A stretch of DNA of 64,000 nt from Schizosaccharomyces osmophilus. Its lineage: Eukaryota; Ascomycota; Schizosaccharomycetes; Schizosaccharomycetales; Schizosaccharomycetaceae. The position numbers were made by a program, and so were the translations under genes. Positions 43,236 to 53,137 of the stretch are shown one piece after another. The stretch lies in the NCBI RefSeq assembly GCF_027921745.1, contig NC_079238.1:3472001-3536000 (forward strand), written 5' to 3'. Numbering within the stretch: position 1 is the stretch's first letter; every line of letters starts with the position of its first letter. Below the pieces are notes generated by a model, which did no database searches, had not been told where the DNA came from, and worked only from the letters and a program-made list of their open reading frames with translations.

Positions 43236-44965
43236 CTATATTGGCAGATCATCGGACGCAGCGTATAGAGTATTTTTCCAGCTTTTAAGCTGAGAATGCA
43301 GTGAAATCAGTTCATCTTGCAACGATGAAAAATTAGGATTTTCCGTTTCGTTATTATTGTAAAAGGATGCAACTTTTTGGTATAATTTTTTATACTGAGG
43401 ATACGTTTCCCGAAAACGCAATGCTAATGCCTTTATTTCCTCCGTAGTGTATCGTTGCTGTCTTCGTTTTTTTGGCTTTGATATATTTTGTTCTTGTTTT
43501 TGGTGCTGGTTAAAGGTGTCTGACACATCACCGGACGAATGAATGCCCGTGCGAGCACTGGCTTGACTATAAGACGGAGAATATGTTTTTCGCTTACCTT
43601 GAGGAGACGACAAATTTGAATAATTAGCGGAAGAAGTAGGTGAAGGTATATCAGAGACAGGAGTGCTCATGTTCCCTGGATCACTTAAAGAGACAGCTGA
43701 GCTTTCTGAACCAGTGCGAGACAAATTGGTTGAAACTTTATGTTGGAGAGAAGACGGAGGTGAATCAGTCGACGAGGAAGATTTTGGAAATTTTTGGTGA
43801 TGAGAATGTGAGTTGTTGCTTAACAATGGGTGTGAAGAGGTAGAAGAAGGTAAATTAGTGTCCACAAAGGAGGGAGCCAAGACCGATGAAGTAGGAGCAT
43901 GATTAGATAGCATTCTTTTATCGACATTGTGTTTTGACAGCGGATTTGCTGACTTTTTACCTGAACCTAGGGATAGACGCTCTGGCGCATCCTGTGGTAG
44001 ACCTAATTCATTAAAGGCAGAAGTAGCCCGCTGGATTACAGTGCGCCGATCAGCAACACTGTAAGGCCGCCAGTCGTACACTCTGATGTCTTTATAAACC
44101 TTTGGAAACAACTCCCACTTTCCTAGTTGGTTTTTCCGAGCAATATCTGGCAGTAAAGAACGTAACTCAGCAGGTAGAGCTTTCGTGCGTTGCAAAAGGA
44201 CATCCTCCTCTTCTGCGGCGACAGCTAACAATTGAACAACCCTGGAACGAAGATCCAAACGACTTTTCAAAGATGAAGAAGAGGAGGATGCTGGGTAATC
44301 AGAGGACGATCCAACGTGTGCAGGTGGAGATGATGAGCGAGTTGTGACTGATGAAGACAAACTATTGTGAGCGGATGGTTTTGAAAAAGGAGATGAATTT
44401 AGGGGACGGTGGGGCTGCTTTTGAATTAATCGATGCGTTTTTGGTTTTTGAGAGTTTTGGGTAGACTTTGCAGCCGTATCATGAAGGGTAACAATTCTAT
44501 AGATGGTCAGTTCAGAGCTCAATAATATATTTACACATACCTTTTTTCTTCTTTTTCTTTTTGCGCTTCTTTTGTTCTACTCTTCACTCGTTCTGCCATA
44601 CGGCTATCAAATTCTCGACGCAATTGGAGACGTTGATATACTCGGCCCACAAGATGGAGAGATCGAGATTCATTCAATCTATACACTTCATGAGGTGCCG
44701 TTTCTGGAATCGAATTACAGGTGTAAGACCTTCCTCCGGTTATGACGGACTGTAAAAAAAAAGTTAGTTATGCAGTCAAGAACGCACGAGTTACACTTAC
44801 TACGCCGGAATCAGTGCAGTTTAGATGAATATTTTCCAAGGTTCCTGCAAGATAATTTTCAAGAAACTCCTTTGGCAACTGCACTGACATTAGCAGGGGG
44901 GATTCCTCCTCTGTTCCATCCACTGTTACAGGAAGAGCATCACGGATGCTTTTTTGTCTAATCAT
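43236..44965 (-). CDS. ell1: RNA polymerase II elongation factor ELL, three exons
   Basis: A 544-residue transcription elongation factor that works with Eaf1 to stimulate RNA polymerase II. Hand-built exons: 44801-44965, 44541-44749 and 43236-44496. Introns (51 and 44 nt) have GTAAGT and GTATGT donors and ATAACTAACT and AACTGACC branch sites. Joins read TDSGV|SVITGG and EEK-R-IVTLHD. The C-terminal about 75 residues match the occludin/ELL domain ([19 protein letters not shown] ... [16 protein letters not shown]). The middle is Ser/Pro-rich and disordered. Length fits S. pombe (about 533). The 5' exon start is the first ATG; an earlier start upstream was not found. Confidence 0.88.
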
Positions 44966-45480
44966 TCGAAAACGACGGAATTCGAAATATTGATATTTCT
45001 TTTCTTCCTACAAGCCAAGCGGTTTTCTGGTGGAAGGCCGGTATCCTCAGTATAAATGATCAAGGTAAAGACAGAGTCTAATTTTTCTAACCCTCTTGTG
45101 CTCTTGCTAAAGGCAGACCCAATGTAAGTGAAAAGTAACATAGGTAGCACATGTTAACTAAGGTCCATGCAAGAGTTGGAAATTTTTGTTGATTTTTCTT
45201 TTTTTCTATTTGTTTGCTGAATATAAGAAAGGATGTTCGTTGAGTAATAGGAATGATTCTTGTATGGGTGAAAGTTTCCTTCGATTTTGATTCAACAATA
45301 CGTGTTTGTTTACTTCTTGTGTTGTGTAAACAAGCAGGAAAAGACATAAGAAAAACTGCTGTCTGAAATATGTTCTTTTATCTTTTATGTAGGGGATCAA
45401 ACAAAGCCAAAAAATAAGTTGAAATATATTTACACAAGCAACAGATGTCCATTCGCATTCCACTACTTCATAAATAAAAA
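44966..45480. other. Intergene ell1 - tRNA-Asn
   Basis: Promoter side of ell1 and 3' flank of tRNA-Asn; A-run at 45475-45479 is the Pol III terminator on the minus strand. No gene seen. Confidence 0.5.
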
Positions 45481-45553
45481 CGGTCAGAGTGGGGCTCGAA
45501 CCCACGACCTCATGATTAACAGTCATGCGCACTACCAACTGTGCTATCCGACC
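45481..45553 (-). tRNA. tRNA-Asn (GTT)
   Basis: A 73-nt tRNA. Acceptor GGTCGGA pairs with TCTGACC (one G-U) plus discriminator G. The anticodon stem CATGA/TCATG encloses the loop CTGTTAA, anticodon GTT. The T-loop GTTCGAGC is intact and no intron is present. A TATA-like TATAGTTAT lies about 30 nt upstream, as fission-yeast Pol III genes usually have, and a T-run follows. Confidence 0.95.
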
Positions 45554-45704
45554 TTTTACACCCATTGTCTTCAGGAAAGCATAACTATACAGAATGTTGG
45601 AAAGGACAACCCAGAAGCTTGCCGGCGTTGCCAAACAGTATAAAATAGACAGCTTCAAAGGACACATACTTGGGTGTATGTGAAGGTAAAAAAAATAAAA
45701 GAAT

Positions 45705-45775
45705 TGCTTCGGCCGGGAATCGAACCCGGGTCGCTTCGATGGCAACGAAGCATTATACCACTAAACCACCAAAGC
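45705..45775 (-). tRNA. tRNA-Gly (GCC)
   Basis: A 71-nt tRNA. Acceptor GCTTTGG pairs with CCGAAGC (one G-U) plus discriminator A. The anticodon stem CTTCG/CGAAG encloses the loop TTGCCAT, anticodon GCC. A TATATATCTATAT-rich element lies 25-40 nt upstream and a long T-run follows (A-run 45688-45694 on the + strand). Confidence 0.95.
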
Positions 45776-46407
45776 AGTAGTTAATTACTTTACAGGGCTA
45801 TACATATAGATATATATTCATGAAAGGGTATCCCAAGTGCTATATGGATGAAAGCTGAAGTAAAAAGTTCACATAAAAAAAAACCGTTGTGAAACTCGTT
45901 TTTCATACTTAAAGAGTCCCAAGAATTTCAGGAATTTTTGCAATTTATCATATATCTCAACTCAAAAAATGCTTACTTGTGTATTGTTTGACGGGGCATC
46001 CATATCAATTATTGTAATAAATTGAAGTAGCAAGTTAGCAAGGACAAAGCTATGTGTGCTATGTGATTTTGACAGAGAAAGCATCGTAAATTATGTATTG
46101 TTCTTTGTTTTTTCAAGTGTAAACAAAAGACTTGTGTTACTTGGCTATTTGTGACTTGACTATGAACAAAGAGCTGCGTAAGGAAAGAGAAAGAATTGTG
46201 TTTGAGGCAGTTTATCTCTTTTAGTATCATCCAAATTGATCTTTTTTTATTGTATCTTTAGTGTTTTAAATTGAAAAAGTAGTATCGATTTTATACCTGC
46301 TATTACTCCCCAATTAGCATCTCGTCACAGTTTACAAGTTTCTCGTCCAGGAAGAAACTTTACTAATTTGGCACCGTACCTTGATCATCTTAATACTATT
46401 TTTAATA
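45776..46407. other. Spacer tRNA-Gly to wtf locus A
   Basis: Upstream side of tRNA-Gly (TATA elements) and 5' flank of wtf locus A, with a FLEX-like box at 46119. No first exon of the kind seen in locus C was recognised. Confidence 0.45.
46119..46129 (+). promoter_or_regulatory. FLEX-like (Mei4) element upstream of wtf A
   Basis: GTAAACAAAAG matches the first nine bases of the FLEX consensus GTAAACAAACA bound by the meiotic forkhead factor Mei4. It lies about 350 nt before the DLEKG-coding segment, the same spacing as the element at locus B. Confidence 0.5.
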
Positions 46408-47123
46408 ATGTCAGATAATTCAAGCACAACTACTTCAAACCATCTCGCTAATGCATTCAATGTGGATTTAGAAAAGGGAATTCCAATGGACAAAGTAAGA
46501 GATACAGAAAGTCCGGCAGATAAAGGCTCTTTTATAGTCAATGAGGACAGCTTTGAGAAACCTTTTAAATTCAGTGGTTGGAACAGCTTTCAAATCTCCT
46601 TGAGGGAGTACGCTACTAACGCTTCCAAGCTAATAAGCTATTACTTCCCAGTAAATTTTAGTGTAAAAAAACAGAAAGTGGTTAAATTTAATTCTGGAAT
46701 CTTGTCGATTTTTTGCGTATTCGCAGCATCGAGCTATTTCCAAGTTCCTACCTACATGTTCAAAAACTATTTTCAAAATAACCTTTATTGGAAATTCACG
46801 GGAGCTTTATTCTCACATTTTTTGTTATATACATGGTTATATGAATCTCTTGTTTGTTCGTGTTTTTATAGTCGCTTATTTTTATTTGTTTACGAATTGC
46901 TAACGACATACAGCATCTTTTCTAGTTGTTCTCTACGCGGCAAGGGGCATCATGGTTGGTTTATCAATTTTTATGATAACAATTGGATTACTTTCAGCTT
47001 CTCTTCTGTGTTGGACATATAACAATGTAATTATTTACTGTTTTGGATTACAAGTTGAACAAGCTACGAATCGGCGAGATATGGATTCAAAAAGAATGCA
47101 AACAGACGATAATCATAAGTGAT
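46408..47123 (+). pseudogene. wtf-family locus A (probably broken)
   Basis: A member of the wtf family, spore-killing meiotic drivers (poison and antidote from one gene) in Schizosaccharomyces. Parts seen: an N-terminal block with DLEKG and hydrophobic segments (46408 to about 46860), and a downstream block with two hydrophobic segments and a polar tail (about 46926-47123). An intron with a CTAAC branch site could lie between them, but I cannot model a clean complete gene. The region around its start matches, in phase, the second exon of locus C. No PY motif is seen. It is a tandem, diverged paralogue of locus B. It could be a degraded copy or a gene I cannot model. Confidence 0.5.
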
Positions 47124-47418
47124 ACAAGGCTTTCGGAAAGTCTAAACCATTCTCAGATTTTTGCTTTATACTAGCAAAGAGTGCAATTTGTTTACTATTT
47201 ATTTAGCCTTGTATTTTCTACTTGTCTATATAGTAATATGTTTCAACAGTCATTGAGTCAATAAACTGTTGATTTTAGCTAATGCTCTTTATCTGCCTAA
47301 GCGCTTTTGTGATAACGTAATTTCAGTAGTTGAAAAATGTAAAATGATTTACAATTAAGAATTATCCAAAGACTTTCATCCATTTTGGAATTCAATGAAT
47401 GGTATAATTGCTGAAAAC

Positions 47419-47450
47419 CTGGTTTGTTTACAAAAATGTAAACAAACCAG
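47419..47450. promoter_or_regulatory. Perfect palindrome of two facing FLEX boxes
   Basis: CTGGTTTGTTTAC, a 6-nt AAAAAT spacer, then GTAAACAAACCAG: 13-bp perfect inverted arms. Each arm contains GTAAACAAAC, the first ten bases of the Mei4-bound FLEX consensus. It precedes the DLEKG segment of wtf B by about 350 nt. Confidence 0.7.
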
Positions 47451-47749
47451 AAATCGCAAGTGTCACTTGTCATTGTAACCCAACACCGTAAGCGATGCGA
47501 AATTTCTTGACAGGAGCAAACTTCCTCTTTCTTCATTTCTTTGCCAATTCGATTAATTTTGCGTTTCTTTTAACTTGCTGGAATGATATAATAGAATTGA
47601 ATTCTATTTGGGTGTGTTTTCATTCGATATTTGGTTTTATCGTGATTTGGGAAGCTTGCGAGCAGGAGAAATTCACAGTTGCTCTAGTCTATTGCACTTG
47701 TAGTACTGAAGAACCATTCAAGTTTACAATAATTTCAAAGATTTATATA

Positions 47750-48539
47750 TCAAGCAATCCTCCTGCATACCATGCCAATGTTTATGATGATGATCTCGAG
47801 AAGGGACTTCCTTTGTACACACAACAGGACACAAATAAATCACCCAATTCAGGTTCTTTAAAAGCCAAAGAGAAGAAAGATATAGCAATGGATCAACTTG
47901 GCGATTTTTATTCCTTTTTAGATGAAAGGAAACGTGAAGCTTCACAATTCCTAAATCGGGAATTTCCCGGCAATGTAGTCCTTAAAGAGAAGTTGCAACG
48001 ACTGTTATCTACAATTATTCCCTCTTTGGTGTGTGTCTATGCAATATCTTGCTACTTCCGAACATATACTTTTCTAGTCGATGGCGATGGCATTAAATAT
48101 TTGGACAAGTAGCCCTTGGATCCTCTAATGATTCATGTTGTGATATTCATAGTATTTGTAGCTGCTTTTTTTTGTGAGTTCAACCATATCCAATTTATCG
48201 ATACATTTGATTGTTTACTAACAAAAATTTTAGGCCTTCATTCATATATTCTCGGGACTAATAGGACTGCTTTATGTGGTCATCTTGATGGGTTGTGTCC
48301 TTCCATTCGTTTTCAGTGCTATTGGAAAAATCATTGGTATGGTCGTAGGTACCTTGATGTACTGTGTAGGTACCATAATGTGCGGTGTGGGCTATGTATT
48401 GTATTCCGCTCTTTTAGCCTGCCTTGGTTTAGATTTTTTTAGCTCAACAGATCACACGAGAGCGCCTACGCTTCCCAGCTACCAGCAAAGAGACAGTGCA
48501 CTGGCTCCTCCACCGACGGATATTAATCCTACTACGTAA
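47750..48539 (+). pseudogene. wtf-family locus B (broken)
   Basis: A wtf-family relic. Parts seen: an N-terminal segment with PPAY, DDDLEKG and LPLY motifs (from about 47755), a long hydrophilic-to-hydrophobic middle block, and a 3' block of hydrophobic segments (about 48234-48539) after a good CTAAC branch and acceptor. It looks interrupted at one or two places, so it is treated as a fossil. Upstream is the double FLEX palindrome. PY motifs ([LP]PxY) are reported in wtf antidotes, where they recruit NEDD4-type ubiquitin ligases. It is closest to locus A in layout; protein-level divergence suggests an old duplication. Confidence 0.55.
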
Positions 48540-49011
48540 ACTCATTTCCCTTCATTTGTCTTTCTTTTCCCTAGTTTGTTTGGACTCTTCCGCTAACGCT
48601 GATCGCAATCGCTCATGAATTGCTTTGATGAACCATTATTTATATTCCTTTTGTTTTTGGCTATTTCAGACTCAGTTGAAAATGGACTGAAACTAAGAAG
48701 GAATTTTGTATTAATATGAAATGATGACCGCAATTATAAGACATGCATTTTGATTTCTCTCCTCCCAAAGGCAATGAGTTGGTATGAGCGCGGGAATTGA
48801 GAATGCAGCCTTACTGCAAGTACTCTTCTATATTATGCCTAAATATTATTGTTGCATTTCTGTTGCGGATGACTGTGGTTGCCTTTTTTTTGCTTCGTGT
48901 TACTTGCTAATGAGCGTCTCACAAAGAGAACGAGAGAAGTATTCACAGGCATGAATTTACTTAACAAGTCAAAAAAGAAATTAAAAAAACGAACAGCAAA
49001 AAAAGAGTGGG
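48540..49011. other. Spacer wtf B to 5S rRNA copy 1
   Basis: No gene recognised. The last few bases (A-run about 48997-49003) serve as T-run terminator of the minus-strand 5S gene. Confidence 0.5.
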
Positions 49012-49130
49012 AGCCTACAGCATCCCGGATTCCCATGTTGTCTCCAACCATAGTACTAACGAGACCCTCAGACGCTTAACTGCAGTGATCGGACGGGAAC
49101 TGGTGTTTTCGCCTAGGTATGGCCGTAGAC
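49012..49130 (-). rRNA. 5S rRNA (copy 1)
   Basis: A complete 119-nt 5S rRNA beginning GTCTACGGCCATACC and ending GCTGTAGGCT, matching Schizosaccharomyces 5S, including the internal control region (GTTAAGCGTCTGAGGG). A TATAT element lies about 24-28 nt upstream (49154-49158) and a T-run follows. In fission yeast 5S genes are dispersed and transcribed singly by Pol III with an upstream TATA, so this copy looks active. Confidence 0.95.
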
Positions 49131-50227
49131 ACTTGCAGTAAGTACGTCCAGCATATAAAAGGAAGGTTCGCTCCTTCATCATTGTTAGCCGACTTTTTGA
49201 TCGGTGGTTCTTTAATGGTCTTACCGCCAAGTTTGTTCATTTGCACTGCTCACAAATCTTTTGGGAAACATATCTGCTGATGTGTTTAATCCTGCTGTAC
49301 ACTATTTGAGAAAGGAACGTCCCAACTTCGGTCCTTGAAATGGCAAGTATGTGAGTTGAGCAGATGCCGTTGGTTTTTTTCGGTATGTGAAAACATCTGA
49401 TTGAAATTTAACAAGAAAAACTCTCTTAGGAGACAAAAAAAGCCCAGATGCAGCATGTACAGAGAATGCATACTGAGAGGAACATCTTTGCTACTTGTGA
49501 AGGAACATGCTACCTGAAGGGAAAAGGTTACAAGGAATTAATATAAGGAAAGCCTTGACCAGCAGAAATGAACGCCGAAAGATGCATGAAAGTGAAGCAG
49601 AGGTTCACTAGAACTAAATTTAGTTGCTGATGTTGCATCGCCAGTTCATGTTTCGATGATGCGTGTTGAAGGGCCGTTTCCCATCGCTGAGACACGCGAT
49701 TGAAAAATTTTCGTAGTTCATATGCGACTCTCATACTGTTTCGAAGGAAAAGCCTTGCCTTTACAACTCGATTGATCTTCCTGAATGAATTAATGCTTCA
49801 TATACCAATTTTGTTTACCGCATTCCTGGACTTAGTAACATCTTTGCAGATCATAGATTAGGATTAGAATCAATTGCAAGTATATACATCTCTGCAACCT
49901 TCATCAAATGTTCTGGTCAATGTATGGACAACGCTATGAACACTGATGAAGTATTCGCTATGAAAATAGAAGCAACGAAATTCATTTAATAGTAATAAAT
50001 TAAGATGAAACGAATGACAAGATTCATGAAAGAGTGAAAGAAAAACAAATAAATAAAACCATGCTAGATGCAACGTTTCCTTGCTTGCTGCGCGCGATTC
50101 TTTTTGATACGAATATAGGAACTTGGCGGACTGTAATTAGCATCGATGCTTCCAATGATGGCGCGAAAATCGAAGAAGAAGTGAAAACGGTTTCGACAAG
50201 ACTACAGAAATAAATAAACATGAAATC
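49131..50227. other. Spacer 5S copy 1 to wtf C
   Basis: About 1.1 kb without a recognised gene. Contains the TATA of 5S copy 1. Short ORFs at 49528-49734, 49870-50073 and 50024-50221 show no wtf or other family motif; remnants of older insertions cannot be excluded. Confidence 0.4.
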
Positions 50228-51330
50228 TCAAAATTCAGTTCTTTGGTCATCAAGAGGTTGAAGTTCGATTTCTTCGTTCGAATGTCTCTCATCTTGAGCA
50301 TTAAATTTTTCTAAATAGGTTAATAATATATTATGAGAGGAAAAGCATCCAAAGAATACATACCAAAAGTACAAGACAAAGCATTTGCTAGACCGCTTAT
50401 GCCCTTTGCTAAACCGCTTATGCCGTTTACTAAATTTGAATTCATGCATTCGCGTGCCTTTTGATTTGCTAGAACAGTTAGGATATTTTAAAGTCATACA
50501 CAACATACTCGTCAAAACAAGAAATAAGAATGTGTTTATTGTGATAAAAATCAACCAGTAAACAGCGGGGTTCAAATTTTCAAACATTCCGTACTTCTTC
50601 AGTCCAAAAGATGAGGCTAAACAGAAGGCATCGAAAACAACTGTATGGAATGCTGCGACAAGCATATTGCCTATCAATAATTCACACTTTATTGAATTTA
50701 TTGAATTTATTGCAATTGAATCTAATAGTTAGTCAGTCGTCCAAAATATGGACATTGCTGTCTTACCTGCTAGAAGCAGCATCACAGATGTAATCGAACC
50801 GCCAAAAAGCCCCCAATGGACTTGCGCTTTCACAGGAAACTTGTAGACGAAGAATAGTACATAAAAACAAACCAAGGACAAATAGAAGCCGAAAATCAGA
50901 ATATACGATAGGATTACAAAATTCTCCAAAGCCCTCTTATATTTATTTGCGGATTCTTCAGCGGAACTCTGAGCGGGTCCATCAGCCATCTCCAAATCAA
51001 TGAATTTGTATGAATCTAAAGGATGTATTAGAAGTAATTCTTTTCGTTGTATACAAAAGGATAAAGGTGTTGGCCATGTTTGTTATAGCAATCGACAAGG
51101 TTATCAGCCCCAAAACAAACAAACAAACAAGATTCGTCCCGTAAACATGCGGCAGATTTTAAAACCTTTTCCCATGCACTTAATCAACTTCTATTTTCTT
51201 CCCTATTTGAACACTTCTTACCTGAATATGGAGGCGGTGTGCCATCTGAAGATTGAATGCCTGACTTTTCATCATTGAGCGTTTTATAGGAGGCTTCCGA
51301 ACTCGAAACGGGAGCGTAATTATTCTTCAT
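50228..51330 (-). CDS. wtf-family gene C, three exons, apparently whole
   Basis: Predicted meiotic-driver-type protein of 266 residues. Exons: 51222-51330, 50767-51015 and 50228-50670; the reading phase is kept across both joins (109+249+443 = 801 nt). Introns have GTAAGA donors and consensus acceptors. Exon 1 starts MKNNYAPVSSSEASYKTLND, like S. pombe Wtf, and ends in a PPPY motif exactly at the donor. Exon 2 opens with IDLEM, the DLEKG position, followed by hydrophobic segments; its Met could begin a shorter isoform. Exon 3 has more hydrophobic segments and 7-codon repeats (FSKRHKR). A forkhead core GTAAACA lies in intron 1 (51141-51147, opposite strand). Drive activity is not shown by sequence. 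Confidence 0.7.
50381..50434 (-). repeat. 21-nt tandem repeat in wtf C
   Basis: Two nearly identical 21-nt units (50414-50434 FSKRHKR, 50393-50413 FSKGHKR) and a partial third (50381-50392). The 7-codon unit equals the size of the variable repeat in the last exon of S. pombe wtf genes (from memory). Confidence 0.75.
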
Positions 51331-52230
51331 CTTTACAATGGCAATGCAAAAAAAAAGCACCTAGATTCGCAGTCTAGACAAAAACAACTAGAATCACCAA
51401 GAAAAGTCCGTAGGAACTGGTTGCACTTTTCAAGAATCTGTCGAAAAAGGGAATTGAGCCTCGCTTCAAAAAAGAAAAAGAATATTCCAAAAGGGCCTGC
51501 CCGTCAAAACCAAAGATGCGAGTTTGAAAAAATCTTGGTAGTGGCCTTTCGCATGTCTCAATCATAAAAGCAGCGACATTGTGTCACTGACTGGTCACAG
51601 TCCTCATTGCGATTTCTCGTAATAGTATAATCCAAAAGAGTCGTCGTTTATTACAAAAAGTAAACAAAGGAAGTTTGAGCAAAGAAATCATGCTGGTTGC
51701 TTTGAATGATATTAAAAAGGGTTTGGAAATGCATATCTTTGTATTGGAAGGTTCAGTATTTTTTATTTAACAAGTTCTACAGTTTTCGTTTCGTTAATGA
51801 GATCTTGAACATGAGAATAGTTGGTCCACTGGTATAAAAGCAGAATCCCAATTGAATGAAAAGACGAAATAAGTTTTTGTGATAATACTTTACTTTGTGC
51901 ATTCATTTATTTTAATTTAATTTAGTTTGATTACACGATAGAAACAAACAAAAGCGATTTCGGACTGTTCATTCATTGTAAATATATATAGAGTAGCGTA
52001 CGCTTACTAGCTATCGGTATGTGTGTCAGAGAGGGTGGATGACAGCTTCACCTCTGCAAAATTCTAGTCATTGCCATTGTGGACTCGATTCATGTAGTTG
52101 GGAGTTGTTATAAACTAGATTTATATTAAGCTTGTTAGTCGGATCAGATGTGTGCTACTGTTTTGAAAGTTCTGACATGAATTTGGGTGTTTACTGCCTA
52201 TTTGAGTAGGTTTTGAAGGGATTTCAGAAA
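51331..52230. other. Divergent region between wtf C and wtf D
   Basis: A 900-nt head-to-head spacer. A FLEX-like GTAAACAAAGG at 51660-51670 is preceded by a partly mirrored GTTTATTACAAAAA, recalling the palindrome at 47419. TATA-like TATATATAGAG lies near 51983. No gene seen. Confidence 0.5.
51660..51670 (+). promoter_or_regulatory. FLEX-like element between wtf C and D
   Basis: GTAAACAAAGG, matching the first nine bases of the FLEX consensus; 330 nt upstream of the wtf C start and 560 nt upstream of wtf D. Confidence 0.4.
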
Positions 52231-53137
52231 ATGATTGAAAAAAACAAATACAAAAAGCTAAAAGATGCTGATTCAGCTGACGTTCCTCGCTTGGGCACTC
52301 TTGCAACGTTTGACGGTGAACTGCCACGGTACAATGAAATCTTGAATTCTCATCTAGACGACTTGGAAAAAGGTCATGCACCTCCGTACTCAGAAAACAG
52401 ACATCAAGAAGCGTCTACCAACATGACAGGAGGAAGCGGATTCTTTATTCTTTTGCGAAATGTCTTGACGGCATTATTGTGGTTAATTTTCTGGCCGGCA
52501 AAAATTGTGAGAATCCCCGAAGCACAACGCAGACAGGAAAATGAAACTGCTCGGCTTAGTTTTTGCTTTATTCTTTCGGTCATAGTAAACTTTTGGTTTT
52601 CTTACAAATACCTTGTCCCCTTTATAAAGGAATCGATAAAAGAATCTGTAGGGGTAAAATTTCAAGCTACTGTGGCAGCTGTTCTTGTCGTCATGACTTT
52701 CTATATGTTCTTATTTGTTTTTTCACGTAAGTGGAATGGTGGGATTTTAATTTGTTATGTTTACTAATGGGGTACTTTTAGTGTTGGTGGATTCAATCGT
52801 TATATTGATTCCTCTAGTTTTTTCTGGGATTTCCTCGCTTTTTTCAGGAATTTTTTCTGGGATTTCCTCGTTTTTCTCTGGGATTTTTTCAGGAATTTTT
52901 TCTGTGATTACTAGTGCTCTAGGCTTCAGGATGTCATCGGATAGAAACGACTTGACGGATGATAATAGTATCCCATTAAACAGCTTGCCACCAGAGCCTG
53001 AAAACCAGTTCAACGATCGTAGTGATGATACTTTTAAACAACCGTCCTCTGAACATACCTCTGAACATACTGAGCAATCTCCAGGGTTACGCCAGGAACC
53101 GGGTCAGTCTAGGGATGTTGAAAGCGGTGGGAATTGA
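52231..53137 (+). CDS. wtf-family gene D, two exons, apparently whole
   Basis: Predicted 283-residue wtf protein. Exons 52231-52726 and 52782-53137 join in frame; the 55-nt intron is GTAAGT...TACTAATG...TTTTAG. The N-terminus (MIEKNKYKKLKDAD) resembles Wtf starts. LPRY, DDLEKG and PPYSEN motifs follow at about residues 32-55. Hydrophobic segments lie at about 70-90, 108-130 and 140-165 and again in exon 2, which carries a Gly-rich FSGI repeat and a polar tail. Unlike gene C there is no intron after PPYS, so the place where S. pombe drivers keep the separate poison promoter is missing. It might be an antidote-type or atypical member; this is inference. Confidence 0.72.
52820..52909 (+). repeat. 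33-nt tandem repeat in wtf D
   Basis: Two 33-nt units (52820-52852 FSGISSLFSGI, 52853-52885 FSGISSFFSGI) and a partial third to 52909. The 11-codon unit equals the size of the variable repeat described for an internal exon of S. pombe wtf genes (from memory). Confidence 0.75.

Noticed and set aside
47495-47750. Hydrophobic in-frame extension ahead of the DLEKG segment of wtf B.
   Set aside because: It lacks wtf N-terminal features and lies where related loci have non-coding sequence after the FLEX box; it is probably open by chance.
49131-50227. Solo LTR or transposon remnant between 5S copy 1 and wtf C.
   Set aside because: No terminal TG...CA repeat pair, target-site duplication or retroelement coding motif was recognised by eye.
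50311-50363. A possible third intron in wtf C (GTATGT donor, TTAAC branch, TTTAG acceptor).
   Set aside because: Splicing there would end the protein at once, while reading through gives an open frame to a polar C-terminus; the three-exon model is simpler.
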